64,000 nucleotides of DNA from Pseudogemmatithrix spongiicola (GCF_030623445.1 NZ_CP130613.1:1922001-1986000), one strand, 5' to 3'. Counted from the first letter of the stretch, positions 18,509 through 28,762 are shown. The notes: generated by a model from the sequence alone, not told the origin. Numbers and translations are program-made.

Positions 18509-19642
18509 TCAGCCGCGCCCTTCGGACCACACCGTGCGGCGGACGTAGTCGATGTAGCTCAGCACGATGCGCAGGACCTGCTTCGACACGGGCCGCATCT
18601 CGTAGTCTTCGACCAGCGGGATCACCCGCGTGCCGGACGGCTGCTGCGAGGTCACCACCTGCACGGCGTCCACCACGGCCGCCGGCGCGGTGCCGCACAT
18701 GATCACCGCCCCCACGTCCATGCCTTCCGGGCGCTCGTGCGCGTCCCGCGTCGTCACCGCGGGGAAGCCGAGGATCGACGCCTCTTCGGTGATGGTGCCG
18801 CTGTCCGAGACCACGCAGAAGCTGTCGCGTTGGAGCCGGATGTAGTCGAAGTATCCGAACGGCGGCAGGAAGCGGATCTTGTCATTGCTGATGTCGAGGC
18901 CGGCCGCCTCGAGGCGCTTGCGCGTGCGCGGATGCGTGGACACCACCACCGGGAAGCCCCAGCGCGCGTGCAGTGCCTGCAGCGCCTCGAGAAGCTCGCG
19001 CAGCCGCTCCGGGCGGTCCACCGTCTCCTCGCGATGTGCGCTGACCACGAAGTAGCGCCCCTTGTCCAGCCCCAAGCGCGTGAGGACATCCGAGGCCGCG
19101 ATGCCCGGCATCGCGTGCGCCAGCACCTCGGGCAGGTGCGAGCCGGTCTTCATGACCGTCTCCGGCCGCAGACCCTCGGCGATCAAGTACCGCCGCGCAT
19201 GCTCGCTGAGCACGAGGTTGATGTCGCTCAAGTGGTCCACCACCTTGCGATTCAACTCTTCCGGCACGCGCTGGTCGAAGCAGCGGTTGCCTGCCTCCAT
19301 GTGGAACACGGGGATCTTGCGACGCTTCGCCGCGATGACGCCGATCGTCGTATTGGTGTCGCCGTAGAGCAGCAGCGCCTCCGGGCGCTCCTGCTCGAGG
19401 ATCGCGTCGAGGCGCACGAGCACCTGCGCGATCGTCTCGATCGGCGTCGCGCCGGCGGCCGCGAGGAAGTGGTCGGGCTTGCGCACGCCGAGGTCGCGGA
19501 AGAAGACCTCGTTGAGCTCGAAGTCGAAGTTCTGCCCCGAGTGTACCAACACATGCTGCGTCGCCACATCCAGCTCGGCGATGACGCGGCTCATCTTGAT
19601 CAGCTCGGGCCGCGTCCCGACGAGCGTCAGCACCTTACGCAT
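18509..19642 (-). CDS. UDP-N-acetylsugar 2-epimerase, non-hydrolysing (WecB/FnlC/WbvD-like)
   Basis: A 377-residue GT-B-fold epimerase. TLVGTRPELIKMSRV, LLYGDTNTT, VFHMEAGNRCFDQRVPEE (the Glu/His active-site region), VSAHREETV and SDSGTITEEASILGFPAVT are the family signatures. Plain WecB makes UDP-ManNAc, but this gene overlaps by 8 bases a CapE/FnlA-type dehydratase and sits next to an RmlD-like reductase, which together fit the C-2 epimerase (FnlC, CapG or WbvD) that completes UDP-L-FucNAc or UDP-L-QuiNAc. The IIMCGTAP and MRPVSKQVLR features near the end were also seen by me as typical of that branch, but the choice rests mainly on context. Confidence 0.85.
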   Translation of the reverse strand: MRKVLTLVGTRPELIKMSRVIAELDVATQHVLVHSGQNFDFELNEVFFRDLGVRKPDHFLAAAGATPIETIAQVLVRLDAILEQERPEALLLYGDTNTTIGVIAAKRRKIPVFHMEAGNRCFDQRVPEELNRKVVDHLSDINLVLSEHARRYLIAEGLRPETVMKTGSHLPEVLAHAMPGIAASDVLTRLGLDKGRYFVVSAHREETVDRPERLRELLEALQALHARWGFPVVVSTHPRTRKRLEAAGLDISNDKIRFLPPFGYFDYIRLQRDSFCVVSDSGTITEEASILGFPAVTTRDAHERPEGMDVGAVIMCGTAPAAVVDAVQVVTSQQPSGTRVIPLVEDYEMRPVSKQVLRIVLSYIDYVRRTVWSEGRG

Positions 19643-20645
19643 GGAGTTCGTCCCGCACGTAGTCGAGGCGCATCAACGTGTCCACCACGCCCGCGACGTC
19701 GAGGCGTTCCGTGTTCGCCGAGGTATAGTCGTCGAGCGCCGACACCTCCTGCTGGCCCTCGACGAAGTACTTCTTGTAGTTGAGGTCGCGGTCGTCGGGC
19801 GAGATCCGGAAGTAGCGGCCTTCTTCCACCGAGCGCGAGCGCTCTTCGCGCGAGACGAGCGTCTCGTGCAGCTTCTCGCCGTGCCGCGTGCCGATCGTCC
19901 GCAGGGGCACGCGCTTGCCAAAGATCTGCATCAGCGCCTCGGCGAGGTCGCCCACCGTGCTGGCGGGGGCCTTCTGGACGAAGAGGTCGCCCGAGCGCCC
20001 GTGCTGGAACGCGTGCCCGACCAGCTCCACCGACTCGTCCAACGACATCAGGAAGCGCGTCATCAGCGGGTCGGTCACCGTGATCGGCTCACCGGCCTTG
20101 ATCTGCTTGATGAACAGCGGGATCACCGAGCCGCGCGAGGCCATCACGTTGCCGTAGCGCGTGGCGCAGTACACCGTGCTGCCCTCCGGCACGACGCGCG
20201 ACTTGGCCACGACCAGCTTCTCGGCCATAGCCTTGGAGATGCCCATCGCATTGATCGGGTACACCGCCTTGTCGGTGGAGAGCACCACGACGCGCTTCAC
20301 GCCCGCCGCCAGCGCCGCGTCGAGCACGTTCTCGGTGCCGAGGATGTTCGTGCGCACGGCTTCCATCGGGTAGAACTCGCAGGAGGGCACCTGCTTGAGC
20401 GCGGCGGCGCTGAACACGAGTTCCACGCCGGTCATCGCGCCCGTCAGCGAGCGCGGCTCGCGCACGTCGCCGATGAAGAACCTCACGCGGTCGTCGTTGA
20501 GGGCGAGGCGCATGTCCTCCTGCTTCTTCTCGTCGCGCGAGAAGACACGGACTTCCTTGACGCCGTCGGCCAGCGCCCGGCGCAGCACGGCGTTGCCGAA
20601 CGATCCCGTACCGCCGGTGATGAGAATTCGCTTCGATTCGAACAT
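19635..20645 (-). CDS. UDP-GlcNAc 4,6-dehydratase/5-epimerase (FnlA/CapE/WbvB-like)
   Basis: A 336-residue extended SDR of the polysaccharide biosynthesis protein family. The NAD(P) motif is LITGGTGSFGNAV (residues 8-20). As in FlaA1 and CapE, the catalytic Tyr of YxxxK is replaced by Met in PINAMGISKAM, which marks inverting dehydratases. The C-terminal half carries RTIGTRHGEKLHETLVS, the CapE-type signature. It would convert UDP-GlcNAc to a 4-keto-6-deoxy-L-sugar intermediate. Overlap with the 2-epimerase gene downstream and a 26-base gap to the reductase gene upstream make a three-gene module. Confidence 0.9.
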   Translation of the reverse strand: MFESKRILITGGTGSFGNAVLRRALADGVKEVRVFSRDEKKQEDMRLALNDDRVRFFIGDVREPRSLTGAMTGVELVFSAAALKQVPSCEFYPMEAVRTNILGTENVLDAALAAGVKRVVVLSTDKAVYPINAMGISKAMAEKLVVAKSRVVPEGSTVYCATRYGNVMASRGSVIPLFIKQIKAGEPITVTDPLMTRFLMSLDESVELVGHAFQHGRSGDLFVQKAPASTVGDLAEALMQIFGKRVPLRTIGTRHGEKLHETLVSREERSRSVEEGRYFRISPDDRDLNYKKYFVEGQQEVSALDDYTSANTERLDVAGVVDTLMRLDYVRDELHA

Positions 20646-20671
20646 GGTGTGTGCGGGAAAGGAGGAAACGG

Positions 20672-21529
20672 TCAGCGGTGCTGGGCCATCATCGCGACGA
20701 GCGCCGGCCAGGCCGGCGTGTGGTACCCGGTCGCCGCCGCGAAGCGCGAGCCGTCGAGCGTGCGGTCGAGCACCAGGCCGTCGTCGGGCACGATCTCGAT
20801 CTGCCTGCGGAACTCGGTCGCGACGAGGCGCAGCAGGTCGTACTTGGAGATCGGCGCCGACGCGAGGTGGTAGAGCCCCGAGAGCTCCGGCCGCGGCACC
20901 ACGACGTCACGGATGACGCGGCTGATCTCCACCCACGGCAGGCCCGAGTACATGGCCTTCGTGAAGCCCTTCACGCGGCCCTCGGCGTGCAGGAACCACT
21001 CCACGAGCCCGCGCTGGGTGCCCAGCTCGCGGCCGATACCCGAGGTGCGCAGCGTGAGCACGTGCGGCGCGGCTGTGACCTCGCCCATCGCCTTCGAGCG
21101 CCCGTAGAGGTCCTTGGCGTCGGTGATGTCGGCCTCGGTGTACCCGCCGCGCGTACCGGCGAACACGCAGTCGGTGCTGATGTGCACCATGCGCGCGCCT
21201 GCCGCGGCGCAGAGCTGCGCCAGTTGGTGCGGGAACAGCGAGTTCAGCGGCAGCGCCACCAAGGGGTCATCGGCGCTGGAGAGCTGCTTCACGATGCCGA
21301 CGGCGTTCACCACCAGCGCGGGCCGCGCCTTGGCGAACGCGCGCACGATGGACCCGAAGTCGCCCGCGTCCACGCCGGCGATCAGCCGCGCCCGCGCGGC
21401 CTCGGGAAACTGGGCCCGCGCCCCCTCGGACCGCATGGTGCCCCAAGCCTCGAAGCGCGCATCGCGGGCAAAGGCCTCGAAACACGCGTGCCCGAACATC
21501 CCGGTCGCACCGATCACCAACACTCGCAT
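20672..21529 (-). CDS. RmlD-like 4-keto-sugar reductase (WbvR-like)
   Basis: A 285-residue SDR of the RmlD family. VLVIGATGMFGHACFEAF is the NAD(P) motif, VVNAVGIVKQ and HISTDCVFAGTRGGYTEAD are RmlD signatures, and the catalytic pair is in DLYGRSKAMGE. I start it at the ATG at 21529. The size matters: S. aureus CapF/E. coli FnlB carry an extra C-terminal cupin (about 370 residues), whereas this protein stops after the SDR domain like WbvR of Vibrio, the 4-reductase of the UDP-L-QuiNAc route. It lies between the dehydratase gene and a glycosyltransferase that probably uses the product. Confidence 0.85.
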   Translation of the reverse strand: MRVLVIGATGMFGHACFEAFARDARFEAWGTMRSEGARAQFPEAARARLIAGVDAGDFGSIVRAFAKARPALVVNAVGIVKQLSSADDPLVALPLNSLFPHQLAQLCAAAGARMVHISTDCVFAGTRGGYTEADITDAKDLYGRSKAMGEVTAAPHVLTLRTSGIGRELGTQRGLVEWFLHAEGRVKGFTKAMYSGLPWVEISRVIRDVVVPRPELSGLYHLASAPISKYDLLRLVATEFRRQIEIVPDDGLVLDRTLDGSRFAAATGYHTPAWPALVAMMAQHR

Positions 21530-21567
21530 GTCTTGCGTCTCGTCCAAGGGGTCGTGGGGGAGCTGCG

Positions 21568-22707
21568 TCAGGCGGCGCAGAGGTCGCGGAGGCTTCGCGA
21601 CACGCTGGCCAGCCCCGCAGTATAGCGGTGCTGCGCAGGGACGCGCGGATCGTCGGGATCGCGGGGCCGCCCCTGCTCCGCCAAGCGCCGGCATTCGGCG
21701 CGGATCTCGTCCAGCGACAGCGTGGGCGGCAGGACCAGGCAGCGCTGGCCGGCCAAGCGCGCCGAATCGCTGTCGGCCCGGCCGAGGAAGATCACGTGGG
21801 CGCCCAGGGACGCTGCGGTCACCGCCTTCGACGGCACGCAGAGGTGCGTCCACGCGTCAGCGAGCGACGCCACGTGGAAGTCCACCTGCGCGAGCTCTGC
21901 GTGCGACATCGACGCGCGGAGCTGGATCTCGGGGCGCTGCGCGACGGCGGCGCGCAGCGCGTCCGCCTTCGCCCCCGAGGGCGCGACGGTCACGGCGGCT
22001 CCGGCATCGGCGAAGCCGAAGAGTGCGGCTGCCACGCGATCCACGTCGTGCGCTTGACCGATGTTCCCCGCATAGGTGGCAGACACCCCGCGCGCGTCGT
22101 CCGCCCCAGCCGCCGGCGGCGGGCTGCTGCTCCTTGGCACGCCGCAGGGCAGCACTTCCGTGCGCGCCCCCGCACGCCCGATCTGCACGAGGTAGGCGGA
22201 TTGTCCGTCCCCCAGCGCGATGGTCAGGGTGGGCCGCAGGCGACGCTGCAGCCACTGGATGAGGCGCACCGGCAGCGCGCGCGGGCCGGCCAAGCCGGCC
22301 GCGACGAAGGCGTCCGGATACAGGTCCATCGTCCAGTCGGCCCACGGGCGGCGGCGAAGGGCGCGCAGCAGCCCCACCCAGAGGCCGACGAGCGGCGGGT
22401 CCGTTTGCGCCACGACGACGTCGCAGTGCCGAGACGCCCACGCCAGCCGCATGCCCACGACGACGGAATTCAGCAGGCGCGAGACGCCCGTCTTGGCTGG
22501 GTCGGACGCGTCGAGACGGACCGTCTCGAAGCGCCCAGGCTCAGATTCCTTGGCGTGGGCCCCGTCGTAGCGCCCGCCCGCGCAGTAGAGCAGCACGCGA
22601 AGGCCATCGTCCGAGCGGGCCAGCGCGTCGGCGAGGGCCGCCGCGTCCGTCGCCGTGATCGCCCGCGTGGACGGCGCATAGCGCGTGATGATGCCGATCG
22701 TGGGCAT
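21568..22707 (-). CDS. Glycosyltransferase family 4, WbuB-like
   Basis: A 379-residue GT-B glycosyltransferase. The N-terminal half reads GIITRYAPSTRAI and has DVVVAQTDPPLVGLWV, which resembles WbuB-type aminosugar transferases (L-FucNAc or L-QuiNAc transfer to the undecaprenyl-linked GlcNAc). TMDLYPDAFVAAGL and YAGNIGQAHDVD are further family marks, and KAVTAASLGAHVIFLG replaces the classic E-x7-E motif. It directly precedes (in transcription) the three nucleotide-sugar genes, so transfer of their product is a reasonable inference. Confidence 0.82.
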   Translation of the reverse strand: MPTIGIITRYAPSTRAITATDAAALADALARSDDGLRVLLYCAGGRYDGAHAKESEPGRFETVRLDASDPAKTGVSRLLNSVVVGMRLAWASRHCDVVVAQTDPPLVGLWVGLLRALRRRPWADWTMDLYPDAFVAAGLAGPRALPVRLIQWLQRRLRPTLTIALGDGQSAYLVQIGRAGARTEVLPCGVPRSSSPPPAAGADDARGVSATYAGNIGQAHDVDRVAAALFGFADAGAAVTVAPSGAKADALRAAVAQRPEIQLRASMSHAELAQVDFHVASLADAWTHLCVPSKAVTAASLGAHVIFLGRADSDSARLAGQRCLVLPPTLSLDEIRAECRRLAEQGRPRDPDDPRVPAQHRYTAGLASVSRSLRDLCAA

Positions 22708-22725
22708 GCGAGGACGGCGGGCGGC

Positions 22726-23778
<1,053 letters not shown>

Positions 23779-23846
23779 GGACACAGGAATGCTAAGGGCG
23801 AAAGGTCGGTGGGCCGACAGATGGAACACAGCCGTGGAAATTACCG

Positions 23847-23858
23847 TGACGCGCGTCA
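23847..23858. promoter_or_regulatory. Palindrome TGAC-N4-GTCA, site 1
   Basis: TGACGCGCGTCA is a perfect 12-base palindrome 69 bases upstream of the sugar epimerase start, in the divergent gap between the polysaccharide operon and the wecA-like gene. It is followed by another TGACGC on the same strand. Together with the second palindrome it suggests binding of a dimeric regulator. Confidence 0.5.
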
Positions 23859-23911
23859 GTGACGCAACGCAAATCACCTCAATGTAGCTGGGGTGGGCGC
23901 CGCGCCAAACA

Positions 23912-23923
23912 TGACCTAGGTCA
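23912..23923. promoter_or_regulatory. Palindrome TGAC-N4-GTCA, site 2
   Basis: TGACCTAGGTCA is a perfect 12-base palindrome with the same outer half-sites as site 1. Its centre is 65 bases from the centre of site 1, about six helical turns, and it lies 18 bases before the ATG at 23941 of the wecA-like gene. If the GTG at 24010 is the real start, it lies 87 bases upstream. Confidence 0.5.
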
Positions 23924-23940
23924 CACTCCCGCAACAACCT

Positions 23941-25554
23941 ATGGCGTTTTCCCGCGCGAAGCCCCAAGTTGAGGCGTATCGCGGGTTGTCCTCACGCTGC
24001 ACCCTCTCTGTGACCGTCGCTCCGTCCGTTGGTTTCGCCCAGCTCGCCCTCGTCGTGGTCACGGCGGCGGTCGCGTTCGGCCTATCGACCTTCTTGATCC
24101 CGCCGCTCATCCGGTTGGCGGTCCGCCGCAGCTGGCTGGACGTCCCGACTGAGGCGCGCCGCGTGCACAAGGTGCCGGTGCCGCGGCTGGGCGGCGTGGC
24201 CGTCGTCGCAGCGGCCGGACTGACGTTCGCCGTCACGTGGTTCACCGTCGGGCCGGACACGGTCATCTTCCGCGACGCGGGACTGCTGCCCGGCTTGATC
24301 ATCGCGCTCTCCGTGGTCTTCATCACGGGGCTGGTGGACGACCTCACGGACCTGTCGCCTCGCGTCAAGTTCGGCGCGCAGGTCATCGCGGCGGGCGTGC
24401 TCGTCGCGGCCGGATTCCGCATCGAGGCGATCGCGCTCGCGGCAGGCATGCCCGCGCTCAGCCTCGGTTGGCTGTCCGTCCCGATCACGATGCTGTGGCT
24501 GGTCGGCATCACCAACGCCTTCAATCTCATCGACGGCATCGACGGACTCGCCGGCACGGTGGCCGTGCTCGCGCTGGTCGTGACGATCGTCGCAGACGTC
24601 CTGACGCATGGCTGGTTCCCGCCCTTGCTCAGCATCGCGCTGATCGGCGCGGTGGCCGGCTTCCTGCGGCACAACCTCTCCCCGGCGTCCATCTTCCTCG
24701 GTGACGCCGGCGCGATGACCCTCGGGTTGTTCATCGCCGCGCGCGTGACGATGGCCAGCACCTCGGCCGATGGCGCGACCTATGTCGTGCTGCCGTTGTT
24801 CGTCCTCGTGCTGCCCCTGCTCGACACGGGTCTCGCCATGGGCCGCCGGTGGCTCCGCGGCGATCCCGTCTCGGCGGCCGATGGCCGACACATCCACCAT
24901 CAGCTCCTCGCCCTCGGCCTCACGACGCACCAGACGGTCCGCGTGCTCGGGGCGGCCATGCTGGCGTTCTCCCTCGTAGGACTCGTCGTGGTGTTCGCGC
25001 CGCCGCAACTCGCGCTGGCGCTCTTGGTCTCCACCGGCATCCTGCTCTGCATCGGATTGCTCTACCTGATTCGCTGGTTGGGCTACGCCGAGTTCGGCGA
25101 ACTCGGCTCGAGCGTGGCCGCCGGCGTGCGCGATGTGCGGTCGATCATCCGCGATCGCATCCTGGCCAATGAAGTCGCGGCGCGCATCCGCACGGCGAAC
25201 ACGCTCGAAGAGGTCACGGGCGCGCTCGAGAAGCTGACCGACGAGGTACGGCTGCTCGATGTCCAGATCCTCGAGGGCGACGTGCACCTGCACGGGCCGC
25301 AGCGCCAGCAGATCTCGCCGGTGGACAAACTGCCGGTCCGCTTGGACTATCCCTGCGCCTGGGAGTCCAACGGCAAGGTGCAGGAGGTGATTCTGCGCCT
25401 GTGGAGCACGAGGCCTTCGCCGTCGGGCGCACACGCCATCGAGCGGATCGCCTGCCGCGTCGGACCGGCGCTCGAAGAGTGGCTTCGCACCCACGCCGAG
25501 TCCGCAGCCACGGCGGCGCTGTCGCCTCGCGCGTCGCGCAGCGAGCGCACCTGA
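23941..25554 (+). CDS. wecA: Undecaprenyl-phosphate sugar-1-phosphate transferase (WecA/MraY family) with C-terminal extension
   Basis: Polytopic enzyme that transfers GlcNAc-1-P (or a related sugar phosphate) to undecaprenyl phosphate, starting the lipid-linked repeat unit. About ten membrane segments run from residue 30 to 370. Catalytic loops are visible: [26 protein letters not shown] (the DD motif), [22 protein letters not shown] and the [13 protein letters not shown] (HIHH) loop typical of WecA. The last 160 residues form a soluble domain that ordinary WecA lacks. The start is uncertain: the ATG at 23941 or the in-frame GTG at 24010, which places the first membrane segment nearer the N-terminus. 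It is transcribed divergently from the operon it serves. Confidence 0.9.
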   Translation: MAFSRAKPQVEAYRGLSSRCTLSVTVAPSVGFAQLALVVVTAAVAFGLSTFLIPPLIRLAVRRSWLDVPTEARRVHKVPVPRLGGVAVVAAAGLTFAVTWFTVGPDTVIFRDAGLLPGLIIALSVVFITGLVDDLTDLSPRVKFGAQVIAAGVLVAAGFRIEAIALAAGMPALSLGWLSVPITMLWLVGITNAFNLIDGIDGLAGTVAVLALVVTIVADVLTHGWFPPLLSIALIGAVAGFLRHNLSPASIFLGDAGAMTLGLFIAARVTMASTSADGATYVVLPLFVLVLPLLDTGLAMGRRWLRGDPVSAADGRHIHHQLLALGLTTHQTVRVLGAAMLAFSLVGLVVVFAPPQLALALLVSTGILLCIGLLYLIRWLGYAEFGELGSSVAAGVRDVRSIIRDRILANEVAARIRTANTLEEVTGALEKLTDEVRLLDVQILEGDVHLHGPQRQQISPVDKLPVRLDYPCAWESNGKVQEVILRLWSTRPSPSGAHAIERIACRVGPALEEWLRTHAESAATAALSPRASRSERT

Positions 25555-25561
25555 GCCTGCG

Positions 25562-26572
25562 CTAGGGCAGCTCCACGCGCGTCACCAGCACCTCGGTGGC
25601 TCCGGCGCGCTGCAACTCCACGCGTTCGAGGGCCGCGGGCACCAGTGCCGCGTGCTGCGCCGGGACAGACACGGACTCTGCGCCCGCTCGCAACGTGACC
25701 GCCCCTCCGATCGGCACCACGACGAGGCAGCGGCGGCCCTGTCCGCCATCGCGCAGCGCGGACAACGGCGGCAGCGACGCTCCGCGCAGCGCGTACAGCG
25801 TGAAGTGCTCCGTCTGCACCACCGGCTCCGCATCGTCCTTCGCGCGTGACCAGCGCGGCTGCTGGTCCAGACGTGCGGCCGCCGCCGACTCCTCGAGGTG
25901 CAGGGCGCGCGAAGGCAGGCCCGTCTCCCGGCTCCAGTCGTAAAGCCGGTACGTCGTATCTGACGCCGTCTGCACCTCGAACACCGTCAGCCCCGCCCCC
26001 AGCGCGTGGACCACGCCCGAGGGAATCATGATCGCGTCGCCGGCGGCTGCGTCGCGCGTCACCAGGTGCGGCAGCAGCGATTCAGCGCGGGCCGCCTCCA
26101 ACAAGGCCGCTCGCGAGGCGATATCCGTCAGGCCTGCATAGCAGCGGCCGCCCCGCGACTCCAGGATGTACCACGCCTCGGATTTCAGAAACGCGCCCGG
26201 ATGTTCCGCCGCGTACTCCGCCGAAGGATGCACCTGCACGGACAGGTTGCGTTCAGCGTCGAGCAGCTTGAACAACAGCGGGAACTGCGGCGCGTCGGCA
26301 TCGGGTTGGGGAGCGCCGAGGATGGCCTCGGCGTGATCGCGCATCACATCCGCCAGCGAGTGGCCCCGCCATGGGCCGTGTGCCACGACGGAGCGAATGG
26401 CGCCACCGCCGGCGCCGGTGGCTGAGGTGGACGCGAGGTCCGCGCAGAGCCAAGCCTCGCCCACGGGCGTGGCGCTCGGCGTCGCGCCGACAAGCGCATG
26501 CAGGCGCGTGCCGCCCCAGGGCTTCTCCAGCAGGAGCGGCTCGAAGGTGATGAGACCGAGCGATGAAGTCAT
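25562..26572 (-). CDS. manA: Mannose-6-phosphate isomerase, class I (copy 2)
   Basis: A 336-residue class I PMI, paralogue of 247-1233. Zinc ligands Gln113 and His115 (SVQVHPS), Glu132 (KSEAWY) and His189 (SGVVHALGAG) are all present, with LEKPWGGTRLH at residues 15-25 and VGEAWLCADL at 37-46. It is convergent with the wecA-like gene, 7 bases apart, so their 3' ends share the gap. It probably supplies mannose 6-phosphate for GDP-mannose in the polysaccharide pathway, while copy 1 is tied to heptose genes; that division of labour is inference from position only. Confidence 0.93.
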   Translation of the reverse strand: MTSSLGLITFEPLLLEKPWGGTRLHALVGATPSATPVGEAWLCADLASTSATGAGGGAIRSVVAHGPWRGHSLADVMRDHAEAILGAPQPDADAPQFPLLFKLLDAERNLSVQVHPSAEYAAEHPGAFLKSEAWYILESRGGRCYAGLTDIASRAALLEAARAESLLPHLVTRDAAAGDAIMIPSGVVHALGAGLTVFEVQTASDTTYRLYDWSRETGLPSRALHLEESAAAARLDQQPRWSRAKDDAEPVVQTEHFTLYALRGASLPPLSALRDGGQGRRCLVVVPIGGAVTLRAGAESVSVPAQHAALVPAALERVELQRAGATEVLVTRVELP

Positions 26573-26650
26573 GGCGCGAATGATCGCCGTCGCGCTCGCG
26601 GGTGTGAAGTGGGGAGTGCGGACTGCAGCGACGCGTCACCGCGCCAACGG

Positions 26651-27322
26651 TCAGTCCCGATGCTTGAGCATTCGCAGCGCCGTGCCGATCTCGGCCCCAC
26701 TGAATCCCCGCCGAGCCAAGAACCCATACAGCCGTCGCTGCTGCACCGCCGGCTCCAACCCCTGAAGACTGCGCAGCTTCTTCGCTGCCGCTACCTCGAC
26801 CGCTGAGCGCAGCGTCTCCCCGCGTGCTGCCGCGTCATCGGCCTGCTCCTCAAGTTCCAACGCCATCTCACCGAGCACACGCTCCGCGATATCACGAGCG
26901 ACCCCCTTCCGCGCCAACTCCGCCGCAACCCGCCGCGGCCCGAACCCCCGACTCGGCGCCAACCGCGCCCGCGCAAAGGTCCGCGCGTACGCCACATCAT
27001 CAAGCAGCCCCAGCGCCGTCAGCCTCTCGATGGCCGGCGTGATCTGCTCGTCCGTGAACTCTTTCGTGCGCAGATAGCGCCGCAAATCCGCCTCGCTGCG
27101 CGCGCGTGCACCGAGGGTGGCGAGCGCCTTGTCGTAACACGCGATGCCCTGGGCGCTGGATTCGAGGCGCCGCTGCTCCGCTTCGTCAAGCACGCGACCG
27201 ACCTTGAGCTTGAGGTCGGCAATCAATTCGAGGCTGATGGTCAGCGTAGTGGCGGCGTCAAGCTCGAGTTCGAAGCGACCGGGCTTTCGCGGGTGCTCAC
27301 GTAGCTTCGTAATCGTCGCCAT
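26651..27322 (-). CDS. recX: Regulatory protein RecX
   Basis: Binds RecA filaments and limits recombinase and coprotease activity. The 223-residue protein has the RecX pattern of repeated three-helix modules: ALATLGARARSEADLRRYLRTKEF, LTALGLLDDVAYARTFARARL, GFGPRRVAAELARKGVARDIA and RRLYGFLARRGFSGAEIGTAL. The N-terminal 75 residues form an additional strand-rich domain (ITKLREHPRKPGRFELEL) often seen in longer RecX proteins. It lies downstream of recA in the same direction with a terminator and a palindromic repeat between them, so readthrough is likely limited. Confidence 0.92.
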   Translation of the reverse strand: MATITKLREHPRKPGRFELELDAATTLTISLELIADLKLKVGRVLDEAEQRRLESSAQGIACYDKALATLGARARSEADLRRYLRTKEFTDEQITPAIERLTALGLLDDVAYARTFARARLAPSRGFGPRRVAAELARKGVARDIAERVLGEMALELEEQADDAAARGETLRSAVEVAAAKKLRSLQGLEPAVQQRRLYGFLARRGFSGAEIGTALRMLKHRD

Positions 27323-27323
27323 G

Positions 27324-27545
27324 AAGGGAGGAGGGAGAGGATGGAGAGATGGAAGGATTGGGAGACGATAACGGGAGATGGGCGGTGATCGTGCGGCGGG
27401 AGAGGGGAGATGAGAGAGGCCCGCCTCTCACAGTCACCGCGGCTTCAACGCCTCACGTTTCTGTTGACTCCTCACGCCTCACCGCGCACGACCGCCGCCC
27501 GTCTCCCGTTCCTGCTCACCCCTCCCCTCTCCCACGACGGGTGAG
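27324..27545. repeat. Diverged copy A of the large palindromic intergenic repeat
   Basis: A purine-rich left half (GGAGGGAGAGGATGGAGAGA...) is followed by a pyrimidine-rich right half. The clearest arms are 27370-27395 and 27485-27510: 26 bases each with three mismatches. An inner GAGAGG/CCTCTC hairpin sits between. It shares the GGGAGAYGGGCGG core and the general layout of copies B-H, but the outer sequence has drifted. It begins at the recX start codon. Confidence 0.55.
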
Positions 27546-27560
27546 CCGAAGCAACCGCCG

Positions 27561-27643
27561 AAAAAAGAGCCGAGGGCGGACCCTCAGTGGAACGGCGGGG
27601 ATTCCGGGCCCCGACGACTCACCGTTGATCACACCCTCGGCTC
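27561..27643 (-). terminator. Probable rho-independent terminator of recA
   Basis: On the minus strand GAGCCGAGGG (complement of 27634-27643) can pair with CCCTCGGCTC (complement of 27567-27576) and is followed by TTTTTT (complement of 27561-27566). The 57-base loop holds its own small hairpins (GAGGG CGGA CCCTC at 27572-27585). It lies 38-120 bases after the recA stop. Confidence 0.6.
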
Positions 27644-27680
27644 ACTTTCAGCTTACAGCTCAGAGCTTACAGCTCCGACG

Positions 27681-28721
27681 TCACTCGTCTCCCTCTGGCT
27701 CGACCTCGGCCTTCGTGATCCCAAGCACCGCCTTCACCTTCTCCTCGATCTCCGCCATCACCTTCGGGTTATCCCGCAGGAACAGCTTCGCGTTCTCACG
27801 CCCCTGCCCGATCCGCTGCGAGCCGTAGCTGTACCAGGCCCCCGACTTCTCGATGATCCCGCTCTCCGCCCCGATATCAACTAGCAGCGACGTGTGCGAG
27901 ATCCCCTCGGCGTACATGATGTCGAACTCCGCCTGACGGAACGGCGGCGCCACCTTGTTCTTCACCACCTTCACCCGGACGTGCGACCCGATCACGTCCT
28001 CCTTCTCCTTCACCGGGCCGATGCGGCGGATGTCGAGCCGCAGCGACGCGTAGAACTTCAGAGCCTTGCCGCCGGTGGTCGTCTCGGGGTTGCCGAACAT
28101 CACCCCGATCTTCTCACGCAGCTGGTTGATGAACACCACCGAGCAGTTCGACCGGGCAATCGCACCCGTGAGCTTCCGGAGTGCCTGACTCATCAGGCGG
28201 GCCTGCAGGCCCACGTGCGAGTCGCCCATCTCCCCCTCGATCTCGGCCTTCGGCACCAGCGCCGCCACCGAGTCAATCACGATCACATCGACTGCCCCGC
28301 TGCGCACCAGGATCTCGCAGATCTCGAGGGCCTGCTCACCGGTGTCCGGCTGCGACACCAGCAACTTCTCGACATCCACGCCCAGCTTCGCCGCGTACTC
28401 CGTATCCAGCGCGTGCTCCGCATCGATGAAGGCTGCGGTGCCGCCAAGCTTCTGTGCATTGGCCACGACGTGCAGACACACCGTCGTCTTGCCGCTGCTT
28501 TCCGGTCCGTAGATCTCGGTGATGCGGCCCTTCGGGAATCCGCCGACGCCAATCGCGGCATCGAGGTTGATCGCTCCCGTCGGAATCGCCTCCACCTTCA
28601 CATGCGCGCCATCCTTACCCATCTGCATGATGGCGCCCTTCCCGAACGACTTCTCGATCTGCGACACCGCGAGCCCAAGCGCCTTCTTGCGATCGTCCTG
28701 CTGTGCCGCCGTCGTAGCCAT
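27681..28721 (-). CDS. recA: Recombinase RecA
   Basis: ATP-dependent strand-exchange protein and LexA coprotease. The 346-residue length is standard. Walker A is GPESSGKTT at residues 72-80, Walker [11 protein letters not shown], loop L1 region [24 protein letters not shown], loop L2 [21 protein letters not shown], and the acidic tail (EVEPEGDE) is present. It starts at the ATG at 28721. Upstream lie a long untranslated leader with a hairpin and a promoter overlapped by phased GAAC-type repeats, which may be the SOS operator. Downstream are a terminator, a palindromic repeat and recX. Confidence 0.98.
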   Translation of the reverse strand: MATTAAQQDDRKKALGLAVSQIEKSFGKGAIMQMGKDGAHVKVEAIPTGAINLDAAIGVGGFPKGRITEIYGPESSGKTTVCLHVVANAQKLGGTAAFIDAEHALDTEYAAKLGVDVEKLLVSQPDTGEQALEICEILVRSGAVDVIVIDSVAALVPKAEIEGEMGDSHVGLQARLMSQALRKLTGAIARSNCSVVFINQLREKIGVMFGNPETTTGGKALKFYASLRLDIRRIGPVKEKEDVIGSHVRVKVVKNKVAPPFRQAEFDIMYAEGISHTSLLVDIGAESGIIEKSGAWYSYGSQRIGQGRENAKLFLRDNPKVMAEIEEKVKAVLGITKAEVEPEGDE

Positions 28722-28762
28722 CGTTGCCTCGGAGAGGTAAAAGGGAATCTACCCGCATGGGA

